Below are positions 22,056 to 32,733 of a stretch of 64,000 nucleotides of DNA, one piece after another (position 1 is the first letter of the stretch; each line of letters begins with the position of its first letter). Both the position numbers and the translations under genes were made by a program. Under the pieces are notes generated by a model that made no database searches, had not been told where the DNA came from, and saw only the letters and a list, made by a program, of their open reading frames with translations. Source of the stretch: Coriolopsis trogii (lineage: Eukaryota > Basidiomycota > Agaricomycetes > Polyporales > Polyporaceae); NCBI GenBank assembly GCA_020543525.1, contig JAHYIO010000006.1, positions 1,674,001 through 1,738,000 on the forward strand, in the 5' to 3' direction.

Positions 22056-23960
22056 TTACTTCAGTTGCTCACGCGTCCGCGGGACGAAGATCCAAACGAC
22101 GAAAAGGAGGCACATCAGCGAAATAAGCCTGCAACCGCATCAGTCAATCCTGCAAACCATTCTCCTCCCTGTCACGATCACGAGCGCACTCACAGAGGTT
22201 GTAAACTCCCAATGTCCGTGCCGGACGCGATGGCACCGGTGATAAACGGGAACGCAGCAGACCCTACCGCGCCGAAGCTCGCGATCCACCCGATGCTACC
22301 CGCTATAAGCTCGGGAGGAAGAATGCGGCCTGCGTGGTTCATGACGATGGGGAATATCGGGCCGAGGAAGAAACCGACAAAGGACACGCAGACTGCCGAG
22401 GCGATGAGGTCGTCCACTCGCCAGACGATGATCTCTAAGCTGTTTGTTGGGGCATCACGTTATATCTTGGGATATCAGGAGCAGTAGGAAGTGAAGACTC
22501 ACCCTAGGACAATGACTATGTAGACGAGGATCGCCCGCCATTCGCCAAGCTGACATGCAGCGTGTCTGAAGTTGTCTTCAGTGGAGCATATCAATCGAGA
22601 ACGCACCTTTCGATTGACCCACAGCAGAGCAACCCGACCGACAGTCAAACCTCCCCAGTAGCCGGATGATATATACCCCGAGTTCGGACCTCCGTCGCGC
22701 TCGTTGATGATGTACGTGACAATCCACCCTAGTCTCGGCGTTGAACAGATGCTCAACATATCTCGGAGCATGAACTCACCGCCAATGGCGACCTCGATGC
22801 CGACATACACGAAGATGAAGAAACCCATGAGGTGGACTGCGCGGATTCTGAAGATCTGCCTATACTTGTTGATTCCCTCCTCCGACGCCTTCGTCTTTTC
22901 GGGCGGTGCCTGTCCGACCATGGCGTAACAATCTACCACAACCACCGTAACATCAGACGAGTCGAACACACAGAAGATAGACTCACCGTTCTGCGACTTC
23001 AGTCTGAACGCGAGCAACATGACAGCTGCATTGATGACGAGGAGTCCGACGTGCACGAGGTACGCGTAAGACCATCGTCGTCCGGAGACGAGCGCGAACT
23101 GAGTAGACACCAACGGCGCAAACATTGCGCCAACGCCATAGATAGCGTGCATCACGCCCATCTTGGTCGAAGTGTCTTCGGTGAGCCCAGCGATATATGC
23201 GTTTGAGCCGGCGTCCTGTCATCAGCGTGCCGAGGTTCAGTAAGAAGTGCGTACGAGTAAAAGAGGCAGCATGATGTGGGGCTCACCAGGAATGAGAGGC
23301 CGAGGCCAACAAGCAAGAAGCCAATGACGAAGACAGGGAAGGGCGCTCCGGATGCTTGGAGGGAGTGCCCTACTGCCGCCACGAGGGAGCCTCAAACGGC
23401 TGTGTCAGTCCATCCCTAAACGAGTCGATCGATCTCAGGTCGCGTACCCAGCACGACCATCTGCGAGGACCATGAGCTATGCCCAAGCACAAGAGGCATG
23501 CGACATACCGTTCCAAAGCCAAACCGGTCTGTGAGGTAGATATAACTCCAAGCACCGGAGATATAACCCTGATTGAAGGAACGGCGGGTGATAACGTCAT
23601 CATCTGACCCTCTAATCGATGCACAAAAATCAGACCCACCACACAGCTAGTGATAAAGACGAGGGAGACAACCGCGTAGTTGACCTACAACACTGCAGTC
23701 AGATGCACAGGCATACGGTTTCAGCACCCGGGTCGACTCCTCACATGGTAGACTTCCTGGATACGAGGGAGTAGAGGCCCCAAGGTGCCGTCGTTCCATC
23801 CACAGGCATAGATGGCATAGCATAGGGCAGCAAATTGTGTCCAACTGGCGCGTCGTATGGCCTTCTTTGCTCTCTCCGACCCTTGTTGGACTTCCAGTGT
23901 GGCCGGCGCAAGTATGTTGGAGAGTCGCCCGGTCTCTTTTTCCTCGATATGTGAGTCCAT
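22056..23960 (-). CDS. MFS transporter, BSC6-like
   Basis: Twelve-helix major facilitator transporter of the plasma or internal membrane, similar to fungal proteins annotated as 'bypass of stop codon protein 6'. It starts at ATG 23960 (MDSHIEEKETGRLSNILAP). Helix 1 is ASWTQFAALCYAIYACGWND with GTLGPLLPRIQEVYHV after it. Later segments include FVIGFLLVGLGLSFL, KMGVMHAIYGVGAMFAPLV, HVGLLVINAAVMLLAF, MGFFIFVYVGIEVAIG, YISSGYWGGLTVGRV and SAVCVSFVGFFLGPIFPIVM. The last exon, after an intron at GSLQPL, adds LISLMCLLFVVWIFVPRT and ends REQLK with TAA at 22056-22058. At least eight introns are needed; a few junctions were not resolved. The substrate is unknown. Confidence 0.85.
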
Positions 23961-24417
23961 GTTGTGAGACAGAGAGTTGATTCCAGGGGAGTGACACGGT
24001 GGGGTGGCCAAGCAAATCCGAGTGAGAGGCAGATGAGGACTCGGTACATGTACAGTGGGGACATAGTTATATGTCCCCACTGCGGGAAGTCAAGGGAGGG
24101 CTAGTACCAGGAAGCGGTCGCTAGAGGCTGGAGCGGCGACTGAAATCTCCCCACATGACTCCTGTCCTGAACATGATGCACGATCCCTGGGAACTGACGA
24201 AAATGGGACTAAAGACGGTGTTTGCACTTACGAACTTGGCGTAGTCTGGCGAGCGCTCGTGGCTGCAATACGTGGCCAAATGGGGATACCTCGGAGAACG
24301 GAACAGCGTCGGAGAAATTGCCTGGTCACACTGAGCGCTCGCAAACTTGATGCATTATTCTGTGTACTTACTGAGTTGGTTCGTATTGCCTTTGTGTAAC
24401 TCGGTGCAGGCTACAGA
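23961..24417. other. Promoter side of the MFS gene
   Basis: No gene seen. The segment runs from the MFS start codon to the left end of the transposon at 24418 and probably contains the MFS promoter. The transposon therefore lies within about 460 bp of this start codon. Confidence 0.35.
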
Positions 24418-24549
24418 CACCGGGGGCACCAATACGTGGGACACAGTGTTCCATTTGTATTGCATGCCGACCTGTGGCAAAATAGGATAATTATGCAGTG
24501 TTACGTTACATTCATGTTATATAATTGTCCCTTTTGACGTGGAGTTGCC
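24418..24549 (+). repeat. Left terminal inverted repeat
   Basis: Starts CACCGGGGGCACCAATACG and ends GACGTGGAGTTGCC. Pairs with 25473-25604 in inverted orientation. Confidence 0.9.
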
Positions 24550-24858
24550 AGAGATTTCTCATCTATTCACGCGTGAGTCGGGCAGGGCGAAGGCGGATGG
24601 GATTGACGCGCAGTACCGCGCGGGAGGGGGCCATCCGGCTCGCGTCGCCACCGCTCTCTCGCGCGACCCGGAGGGGCCGAGCTCAAGCCGGCGGAAGGCG
24701 AAGTACATGTGTAGCTAGATGTACGTAGATCGGCGCTGTATATATGAGAGTAGAATCCAAATATGGGGTTTCGAAACATGTACGTGAGAGAGAGAATGAA
24801 CACAAGAGGGAAGCGGATGGGTGGGTGAAAAAGAAGCGAAATCTCGAAGTCCTCGGGA

Positions 24859-24942
24859 CTTTCGAGCACGCGGGTGAGGAAGGAGGAGGGGAACGTAGCG
24901 TAGCTACGTACCTTTCGAGCACGCGGGTGAGGAAGGAGGAGG
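24859..24942. repeat. 31-bp direct repeat, two copies
   Basis: A unit starting CTTTCGAGCACGCGGGTGAG occurs at 24859-24889 and again at 24912-24942, identical over 31 bp, with period 53. It lies in a GA-rich stretch (about 24780-25020) inside the transposon. Confidence 0.85.
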
Positions 24943-25102
24943 AAGAGAGAGATGAGTGAGGGACGAGACATATGAGGAGGAGAGAGACAAAGAGGCATAC
25001 TACAAAGGAGAGAGAAAGAGGAAAGGGGCGCGACGCGTCGCGTCGCGTCTCGCACGTGCTCCTCACGCGACATAGACCTCGGTCTTGCGAGCAAGACCGA
25101 TA

Positions 25103-25186
25103 CAATGAACTGATATTGTTCCATTGTAATCCCACACACTTACCAAATAGAGTGTGGGATTACAATGGAACAATATCAGTTCATTG
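25103..25186. repeat. 35-bp perfect inverted repeat (hairpin) inside the transposon
   Basis: The arms 25103-25137 and 25152-25186 are exact reverse complements over 35 bp (left arm starts CAATGAACTGATATTG), with a 14-nt loop. A smaller perfect palindrome, GGTCTTGC-GA-GCAAGACC, adjoins it at 25081-25098. Right after the hairpin, TGAGAAATCTCTGGCA (25185-25200) is the inverse of sequence at the inner edge of the left terminal repeat (24546-24561). Confidence 0.9.
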
Positions 25187-25197
25187 AGAAATCTCTG

Positions 25198-25475
25198 GCA
25201 CGACGGGCAACGGCGTATGCCACCCCCCAGAACAGGACAGGAAGATTGCCGGGATTGGTCTCCTGTTCCGGGCCAGAATACTGTCGTGACATCACCGGAG
25301 CGCCGAATAAAAAGGATTCGAACTCCGAAAAGCCCATTAGTCCCAGCTGCTTATCGGCCTTACCCAGATTCCGGCACGATCTCCGAAGATATTCTGGACC
25401 AGAACAGGAGACCAATATCAGCAATTTCCCCGGCCTGTTCAGGAGGGCGGCTTTGGCCATTGCCCGTCGTGTGGC
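25198..25475. repeat. Imperfect inner inverted repeat
   Basis: Arms of about 100 bp face each other: GCACGACGGGCAA near 25198 pairs with TTGCCCGTCGTG near 25460, and GGTCTCCTGTTC with a nearby CCAGAATA occurs in both arms. The flanks (TCTGGCA left, TGTGGCA right) differ by one base and could be an old 7-bp target duplication of a nested element. Because of this symmetry both strands show similar open frames (25165-25521 plus, 25176-25460 minus), which I regard as non-coding. Confidence 0.65.
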
Positions 25476-25604
25476 AACTCCACGTCAAAAGGGACAATTA
25501 TATAACATGAATGTAACGTAACACTGCATAATTATCCTATTTTGCCACAGGTCAGCATGCGATACAAATGGAACACTGTGTCCCACGTATCGGTGCCCCC
25601 GGTG
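25473..25604 (-). repeat. Right terminal inverted repeat
   Basis: Inverse copy of 24418-24549, from GGCAACTCCACGTC to GGTGCCCCCGGTG. Confidence 0.9.
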
Positions 25605-25993
25605 AGAGGAGGCCTCTCAAAATATGAGCATCTTCAGCAGTCGTTACAATGCCTAGATGGAGAGCTGTGCGCGTTGAACACGTTGTGCCCATACCTTGAC
25701 AAAACCGCAGGACCATCAACTTGAACAGACCATGAGTGGGGTGTAAGGTCCTGGGTTTCAAGACGAGCACAATGACATGGTCTTGCACTTCAGGTATGCT
25801 GCGCTGTGTTGACAGTGACATCAGACAGCAGGAGATAATAGCTTGCCAAGTTCGAACATCGCGTATGGCAACACATGCGGTCGTACGTTTCCACACAATG
25901 TCTCCGGATACCCAGTGCCCTCGCCTCACCGGTCGCTGCCAAGCCATCCCAGGTCAGAATACGCATAGCAAGATCAAATGGGTCGCATACCAA
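25605..25993. other. Intergenic, transposon to zinc-finger gene
   Basis: No gene is supported. A plus-strand frame runs through into the antisense of the next gene and is a shadow of it. Confidence 0.35.
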
Positions 25994-27507
25994 TCATGTA
26001 ATACGCAACGGCGGATCGTGGTTCCCCGGATGCCAAAACCCGTCCGCATCCCCAACGCACGCCCCCTGCCACACATCCTTCTCCGCCTCCTTCCTCAAAT
26101 GCTTCAAATAATAGTCCCTTCTCGCATACCGCCGCCCACACCCGCCCGCATACGGCTTCCCAAACACCCATCTCACCTTCCCGCTCCCCTTCCCCTCGCG
26201 CTCCCTCATACCCACCCCGGGCCCGATCTCGACGAGCACCGGCCCATACTCCTCCGGCAACGTGCGGTTCGCGCACTTGATCCGGAGGTCGCCCCCGGTC
26301 TCGTCGAGGGGCAGGCCGCAGCAGATCCAGAACTGGCCGGGGGAGTGCGTCTCGATGTGCCGCCTCAGGTCGGGCTTGCGTCGGTTCGCTTGGACGTAGT
26401 CGCAGTGCGGACATTTCCACTTGTCCTGCGAGTCGGTTGAAGACTGGGTTGTACTCGACGTTGTTGCGGATTCTGAGGGAGAGAGAGAGGTAGGGGAACC
26501 GGGCGGCGGTGGTGGTACGCGGTACGGATGGTGAATGCGTGTCCGGCGCACCCGCCGCTGCACGCCGGTGGAGATGGAGGGCTCCGACGAGGAATTCGAC
26601 GAGTTGGAGTGTGTGGATGACGAAGACTCCGAAGATTCTGAAGGAGGCCTAGTCGCATTGCTCGAATGCCATGCCATCGTCTTGGCGGTCTGCGGAGTCT
26701 GCAGGATGAACTTCGTGGCGTGACGAGGGCGAGGGAGATTGCTTGCCCCGACATCAGGCAGGAACCGCGGGGGTCCCCTTGGGTTCCCACCGAAGATGTT
26801 TATATGGCTGGGAACTCCGGGTCCCAATATGATGATATGGTTTGGGTACATCGGATCAATAGTGGTCGAGCGATCTTCGTCGACGTCTGGCATCCTTGCT
26901 TGGTGGGGACTGTTGGCATCGTCGTCACCGCCAGTCAGATCTATTGGAGCGAGTCGGCTCCCGGCGACTGAGCTGGCGGGAGGGGGAAGAGCTGGGATGA
27001 TTGCCTCGTCTAGAGGGTGGAGGGCTGCAACTTCATGCGGTGCAAGGCTCCCGTCGAAATTTGCCAGTTCCTGTGGCGTCTGTGTCTGTGATGAGTTCAA
27101 GGATGAGAGATCGTAGTCAAAGCCTTCGGATGTCGTCTGGTCGATCCAAGCAAGGAGGTCATAGTCGAATGGCAGTCCAGGCGGGGCTGCAGGCGGAAGA
27201 CTGTGAACCGGACGCTGAGGTCCTGAACTGTACGTCGAGCGCTGCGATAAGCGTCTCGTGCCCCTAAATGCACAAGATTCAAACAGAATACTCACCTTTG
27301 TTCACCCATATCGACCGGCGTCATCTCGAAGTGCTCGAGGCCAGCGAGTGGCGCGGAATCGAAGCTGGCTGCGATCTCCTGTATGACATCTCCGAAGTCC
27401 AAAACCGCCGTATCCGACTCTTTATCCAGTCCAGAGAACGATAGGTCCAGAGAATGCTGCGTCCAAGCAGCATTGACTTCGCCTGTCAAGTTCTGAACGC
27501 GAAGCAT
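25994..27507 (-). CDS. Basidiomycete C2H2-type zinc-finger protein (copy 1)
   Basis: Probable DNA-binding protein of 481 residues. Exon 1 is 27296-27507 (ATG 27507, MLRVQNLTGEVNAAW), the intron is 27228-27295, and exon 2 is 25994-27227; phases agree. The N-terminal 300 residues are Pro/Ser/Thr-rich and probably disordered. The C-terminal domain has a first finger WKCPHCDYVQ...DLRRHIETH (C-x2-C-x14-H-x3-H), then WICCGLP, and after an insertion GGCGRRYARRDYYLKHLRKE, a split second finger. The same layout occurs in copies 2 (34615-35928) and 3 (61339-62512). The linker between ICCG and GGC is longer here than in the other copies. Nuclear role and targets are inferred from the finger type only. 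Confidence 0.8.
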
Positions 27508-27835
27508 ATTGAAGGCAAGAATGACAGTGGCGCTTGAAAGCGGGTGTATAGCGGGTGATGTGGGGGGATAGAGGGTGTGTTACCTTCAAGGGAGTCGTCA
27601 ATACTCTGTACTGGCATACTCAGAAAGTCACGAACCTGGCAGGTGAAGGTGATAGTTGCACAAAGAGCAGAGGCTTGACGACACATGCTTGCGGGCAGTG
27701 GGGCATCCTCGGCTCAGTAGTTTATCTTCTCACGGCCGCTTGTTACCTCCGTGTCCGCCGGACCGGGAGTCTTGTCGGCAGCTGGAGCCAGGAGGTGAAT
27801 GGGTTACCTTCCTACATATACATCATGAGTCGTCC
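27508..27835. other. Intergenic between zinc-finger and hydrolase genes
   Basis: About 330 bp that must hold the promoter of the zinc-finger gene and the 3' end of the hydrolase-like gene. Nothing else recognised. Confidence 0.35.
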
Positions 27836-28721
27836 TTAATATCCCAGCTCATCCAACCACTGCTCAATTTTCACAAGCCCTTCCTGCCCGGTCACAGCAT
27901 CTGCGTCCTGTACCACAATCTTGTCCACGTTCGGGTCCTTCCAGAGCCGGCTCTCTTTTTCGAGCGTAGTTCGTTCCTGCTCGGTGCACATCACCGCGCA
28001 GGGAAACTTCGGCTCATAGTCGAACTCGGGCAAAGGTGTAGGAAGAAGCGACGTTGAGGAGTTGACAGAGGCGTTCGATGGATGCGGAGAGATGAGGAGC
28101 AGCGCCGACGCAGGGTACGAAGAGATGTATGTCTGCGCGATGAGGGCCCCGCCGGCGCGCGCAACAATGACGGGGGCAAATGGGATGGCGAGCAAGCGGA
28201 TATGCGACGCAAGTTCTGTGCGACGTCGCGTGAGCTCTGGTCCAGCTTTACTGGGACATTCCGTCGCCCTCGTCTCCGACCTTCACGCTCCTTCCATGTA
28301 CACCCAGGCGTACATCACCCACCAGCAACGCGTGCGCGGAGAGCTCACCTTGTTCGTAATGTTTCATGAGTGCTTGCGAGGACGACGCGTCCGCAGGCAG
28401 TCCCATGTCGAGCTCAAGGCAGGTAAACCCCCGTTCCGCGAACCATGCAGCGGCCGAACTCATCCTTCACGTCATTCAGCATTCATCTATACTTCCCGCC
28501 ATCCAACGGCTGACTGACCCTTTCCTGGAGCTCTCATCCCAGCGGCTGGCCGAGACAAACACGAGGGGTGTCGGGACCTCGCGTGGGGCAGACGACGGAG
28601 GGGTACGCAGGAGGTATGCAGAGGTAGACGATTGTCTTGACGAGCTGAAGAAAAGCCCACCCAGACTGAATGCATTGAGTATATGCGACCGAGCGTGATG
28701 AGCGGTACCAGCGAAGAACAT
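27836..28721 (-). CDS. Alpha/beta-hydrolase-fold protein, probably without catalytic serine
   Basis: The chain starts at ATG 28721 (MFFAGTAHHARSHILNAF), a hydrophobic and basic N-terminus that could target mitochondria. A first strand reads TPLVFVSASRWDES; after an intron (GTCAGT to GTGAAG) comes AAAWFAERGFTCLELDMGLP, and after a second intron ending AAAG the core helix region PFAPVIVARAGGALIAQTYI followed by SSYPASALLLISP. In alpha/beta hydrolases the nucleophile elbow G-x-S-x-G follows strand 5; here that position reads A-R-A-G-G, with no Ser, Cys or Asp. A C-terminal segment (FPCAVMCTEQER, EGLVKIEQWLDELGY) fits the last strand and helix. I therefore expect a non-hydrolytic or atypical member. 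Exon junctions were chosen to keep phase and seem sound. Confidence 0.65.
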
Positions 28722-28948
28722 GGTCAAGTGAGAGGGCCAGTGCGCCCTGCGCCATCGCGCTCAGTGACGAAATCGCTCTCGCGGCTGTCCGGATGTTCGG
28801 GCCGGGCTCGGCGCTGCCATTCGACCCAAGCTCCACGCGCAGTCTTCTCTTTCTCATTCTGCCACGACGACAGATCGCGATGGTCTTAGCCACAACCACG
28901 TCAAGCCCATCAAACCTCCCAGGAACGTTACAAATGTCAGTCCTTCAT

Positions 28949-29972
28949 TCAGCTAAACATCGAATTGTAGCCCGCCGGAGGAGTTAGCCGCTTCCTCTCG
29001 ACCACCAACGCCGACACCAGGATGTGGTCCACCACATGCAGACCCTGCGGATGCACTCTCAGCGCGGCGTCCTGAGACTGTCTCCCCTCCGCGTTCACCG
29101 CTCCCGCAGGACAGGTGAACACTGCAATCATTGGACCCGTTGGCTGCCCGGTCTCGTCCATGAAGTAGCACTAGGTCAAGTACGTCTGCAGGTGCGTCTC
29201 AATTATCCAAGGAAAGAAAAGAGGAAGTCCGTACGTATCTGACTGGAAATTCTCTGTGCCAACAAATCCCACCCTTTGACTTGTCTTCCCACTGCCACTG
29301 CCAGACACGCTCCTAGACACAGAAGGATCTCGTGACCGGTGCGTCCCGAAGTTTACCAGAGCGCACTCACCTCCGCCTTCTTGCCGCTGCTCCGTGTCAA
29401 CACGGAATCTAGGTGCTTCTCGACCCCGTGCACGTTCACCGTCGCCCTCTGCGTCGAGAACCCCATCCTGTCCGTTCAGAGCAGTGAGTGTTCCGGCAAC
29501 GTGAACGGCGGGCACTGATGTCACGGGTCCGCGGCAGAAGAACGCACTCGAACGAACCGACGAAGTCGCCATCGATGCTCCCTCGCTTGACCACGGTAAT
29601 GTACGAGGAAGGCACGAAGCAGTTCATATGCACGGAGATGTGATACTCCGCCTTCGTCGGCGGGTTCTGGACGGCGTGCACGAGCATCGCGTTGAACCCG
29701 AGCTGGTGGAACCTGAGCACCACCACCGTCGGTTTCCTCGGGACGGGCGGTGGCCGGTCTTCGTTGTCCGAGGTCTCGACTGTGGTCGCCGAGGTGCGTG
29801 AGAGGTCGGAGTGAGAGAGGTTCGTGAAAGCAGGTCTGCGCTTGATGATTCTGGGACGCATCGTACAGTCGGGTAGCGCAAGATCCTCAGTTGGGATTCG
29901 ATGTTGAGGAGGAGTGGGAGGTCGCCGGTCAAGGTGAGTGCCTCCACGATGTTCAACTCCGCGGTTCATCAT
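28949..29972 (-). CDS. DUF6593 protein
   Basis: Basidiomycete-specific domain of unknown function. The start is ATG 29972 or, more conservatively, the in-frame ATG 29861 (MRPRIIKRRPAFTNLS). A Ser/Pro-rich head leads into the domain: TVVVLRFHQLGFNAMLV, EYHISVHMNCFVPSSYITVV and GDFVGSFE, then after introns VNVHGVEKHLDSVL and a tail MDETGQPTGPMIAVFTC, LRVHPQGLHVVDHILVSALV. The strand order, and the closing HxxDxIxVSALVVE segment, are typical of DUF6593. Three or more introns are needed between 29560 and 29170. Stop TGA at 28949. Confidence 0.72.
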
Positions 29973-30455
29973 CTTGCACTCCCACGGTCCACAACTCCTG
30001 TGGTGTAGAAGCTGGGAAGAACGCTCGCTCGCTCAGGATGACAAAGCTTGAGCATGTCTCTCCGGCTTCTGGAGCTCTGGTGAGGCCATACCTAGCGCGG
30101 ACGACGCGTCGTGTCCGAGGGCGCAGCCGTGGTATGTCCGTCTGACGCTGGTGTCATACGCTTCTATGTCAGTGCAGGCGCATATAGTGACGCTCTGTGT
30201 GCTACCAATAGCCCGAGCAGCTCATAAGACATGATCCGGTCGGTCAAGACTATCTAGAATGAGGCAAATGATGAGCTTCGCATACATCGCTTGAGGAGCC
30301 AACTCGACATACCTTACACCATCATCGCTTCATCGAAGGGCAGCAACATTCTGAACCATGGTGAGAATTCCCGCGAAAATCGACGACAATCATTTACTTA
30401 CCACGCACAAAGCATCGTGAACACTCATGTAGGTCACCACGTTTCAGCGCACCGA
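29973..30455. other. Intergenic
   Basis: No gene seen between the start of the DUF6593 gene and the 3' end of copy C. It should contain the DUF6593 promoter. Short open frames have no motif. Confidence 0.35.
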
Positions 30456-32194
30456 TCACTCCCCACCAAGTCCGAACATCGAGGCAAGTTTCTGCACTTT
30501 CTCCTGCATCTTGTCTTCACGCGCCCTTTGATATCAGACGATCTCATTCAGCTGCTGCGTCTGGATGCAACGCATACACGTGCTCACCATTCGCCTGCCT
30601 CTTCGACTGCTGTGCCTGCGAACTGCTGGACGTCGTCAATCGCAGACCGGACTGCGTCTCCTATTTCCGGGACGTCCTTCCCTATTTCTTGAAACGTCCC
30701 GTCCACCAAGGTCAACCCCGACCGTATCCTAGTCCCCACCCGTCAGTGCGGAAATCGATGGATTACTGTGCTATGACTTACCAGTCCGCCGCCTCCTTCA
30801 GTGCTTGGTCCGGTGTCCATTGCTGGAGGATTGTGTCATCGTTGGGGACCGGATGAACCTCTCCATGCACCTGCACCTGGCTTTCTGTGGCGCTTCATGG
30901 AGATATGTATGTCAGGTGAGAGAACAGCAAACCGTCATTACAGGAGTTACCGGTGCTCGACAACGTCCCCCATGGCTCCACTGTTCCCATCGGACGTCGG
31001 TGAGGTGGCGGTCAAGGGAGCAAAGGCAGCGTCCATTCCATTGAGCGGAGGCGCAACCAGGTACAATAGCCACTATCGATTTCGTTCCACGTTTTAGAGG
31101 AGTTCGTATCATGGAGGAGTCAAGAGAGATAGACTCACAATGGCGCAGATCACGAGGAATATCTGGCCGGCGGTAGGGCCAGAGGAATCTTGGGCAAGCA
31201 GAGCGTTCCGACGAATCCACATGTCCGGCCGTTCTTGCTCTTGTATGCGATAGTATTCCTGCCTTTGCTGCTGAATACTGATTAGCCTCTGTTGTTGTTG
31301 GGTAATCCGCAGACGTTCGTCCTGGAGTCTACGCTCAGTCGCGTCGGCTGTCATGTACTCGCGCCATGTTTGTTCTGCGTAGTAGGACCATTGCTGCTGG
31401 GTTTCGAGCCTCCGTTGTTCTTCAATCATACGCAAATGTTCGGCCTGGTGTCTCTGGTACTCCTCCAGCTCTCTCCGGCTTCGTTCCTCCACCTGTCTTG
31501 CCTGTTCGTCCCGGCGATGGCCCCACAGTGCCGACTCCCAAGCTTCCCTGGACTGACATGGCATCTCAGCCGCACGCTGATTCCTCTCTTCCTGGTTGCG
31601 GATGCGTTGTTTTCTCGGTTTACGAACATACTTATGCACGGCTGCCTTCGATTGCGCTCTCTCTGCTGCGAACGCCCCCGCGCGTTCAAGATTGGTCTTG
31701 CGCTTTCGGAGCTGGTCTAGGAAGCGCGCGCATGTGTTGACCCTTTCGATAAGCACCTCGATGCGCCTCAAGTGTCCCTCCTGTCTTTCTGATACATCTG
31801 TGCGCCGGGAAGACTCTTCGCTTTGGGTTCATGGTGTCGATAAGAACGAAAACGCACCGTCCGCGAAGAACCGCCTGGCATGCGCTGCTCGTCCTTCTGC
31901 CTCTTCCTGCACTACGCAACGGTATGTCTCCGTATTCTCGATCGCCGCATCGACCTCGTGGAGTGCAACGAGAGCCGTGAACTGTTTGTTCATGAGGACT
32001 GCATCGGATTGCAGCTGCTTCGCGCGCACGGCTAGGGCCTTGTAATCTCTGTACGAGGCATCACACTCCCGAACGTGCACGGGGCAGAACCGTGACGAGA
32101 GAGCGTGCATGCCGGCGTCGCAGCGGGTGGTTTCGTCGATGAGGCGAGCGGTACACTGATGCATGGTCATGGAGCGTATACAAGCCGTGGCCAT
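30456..32194 (-). CDS. CCCH-motif coiled-coil protein with membrane segment (copy C)
   Basis: Best preserved member of the family. From ATG 32194 it reads the module C-x10-C-x11-C-x2-H (CTARLIDETTRC, then RFCPVHVRE), then DASYRDYKAL, a charged helix and HARRFFAD, where the first intron falls with one base left over, as in copies A and B. Exon 2 (VSERQEGHLRRIEVL) is a long, Gln/Glu/Arg-rich coiled coil of about 200 residues. It ends in a hydrophobic run (IFLVICAI) that continues over an intron to WLLYLVAPPL. After a proposed intron from GTAACT to GAAAG, a C-terminal domain follows: WTPDQALKEAADWIRSGL, TLVDGTFQEIGKDVPEI, RSAIDDVQQFAGTAVEEA, and the end KVQKLASMFGLGGE with TGA at 30456. If that intron is not used the protein stops at 30947. 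Membrane anchoring is inferred. Confidence 0.65.
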
Positions 32195-32733
32195 GTGGGG
32201 GATTCGGTGCGTATGGGAACGTGTCCGACTAGTTCTGGAGCTTGCATGTCAAACTCAAATGCAAGTCTGGCGCGTGTGGATTGCTCTTGACCCCATCGGG
32301 AGGGAGGAGTGCCACTCAGAGTAGGGCACGTGCAAGATATCTGGCCGCCGCAAAGACTTCGTGAATGTCGTCTCGTCCGTGTATATCCGGCTGATTGTCC
32401 AGCTGGTTCCTCGGCCCCCATTCACTCCTCGAATTTCCTTGCAAAATGCCGCAAGGAATACGCACCTTTTCCAACCATCGTCCAGCAATGCATCTGACCT
32501 GCGCTCGCTAGTGAGCAAAGTTTTCACCGGAATAGTAGAGCAAACTTGTGTGGATCACGGAAGCCAGTATACACCTTCCACGAGATCAGGCGTGTCCACG
32601 TTCGGTGAATGACCCGTGCGCTTTCTCCACCCCAAGATCTCAAGTCAATCAATTGCTTTCACCAGGAGTATGACAGCCTTCTGGGCTGCACAGCTGAGCC
32701 ACTGTCCGCCGCCATACACTTCTACGTCGCCGA
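32195..32733. other. Intergenic between copies C and D
   Basis: No supported gene. It carries the promoter of copy C and the 3' end of copy D. A frame at 32255-32527 (minus) is open but featureless. Confidence 0.35.

Larger units (their letters stand above)
24418..25604. mobile_element. Non-autonomous DNA transposon with 132-bp terminal inverted repeats
   Basis: An 1187-bp element bounded by near-perfect inverted repeats (24418-24549 and 25473-25604; three mismatches in 132 bp by eye). It begins CACCGGGGGCACC and ends GGTGCCCCCGGTG. The flanks both read AGA (24415-24417 and 25605-25607), consistent with a 3-bp target duplication. A CAC terminus with 3-bp duplication is reminiscent of CACTA-type elements; assignment to that or another basidiomycete superfamily is inference. 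No transposase is encoded. The interior is made of further palindromes and a purine-rich repeat segment, so it is a foldback-like or nested element. High TIR identity suggests recent activity. Confidence 0.85.

Noticed and set aside
24567..25139. 190-codon minus frame inside the transposon
   Set aside because: Low-complexity Ser/Pro/Leu translation of the GA-rich tract and direct repeats; no transposase motif.
25312..25326. Inverse B-box-like GGATTCGAACTCC
   Set aside because: No cloverleaf can be folded; it lies within the nested repeat of the transposon.
25165..25521. Similar open frames on both strands
   Set aside because: They are mirror images produced by the inner inverted repeat, so similarity does not indicate coding.
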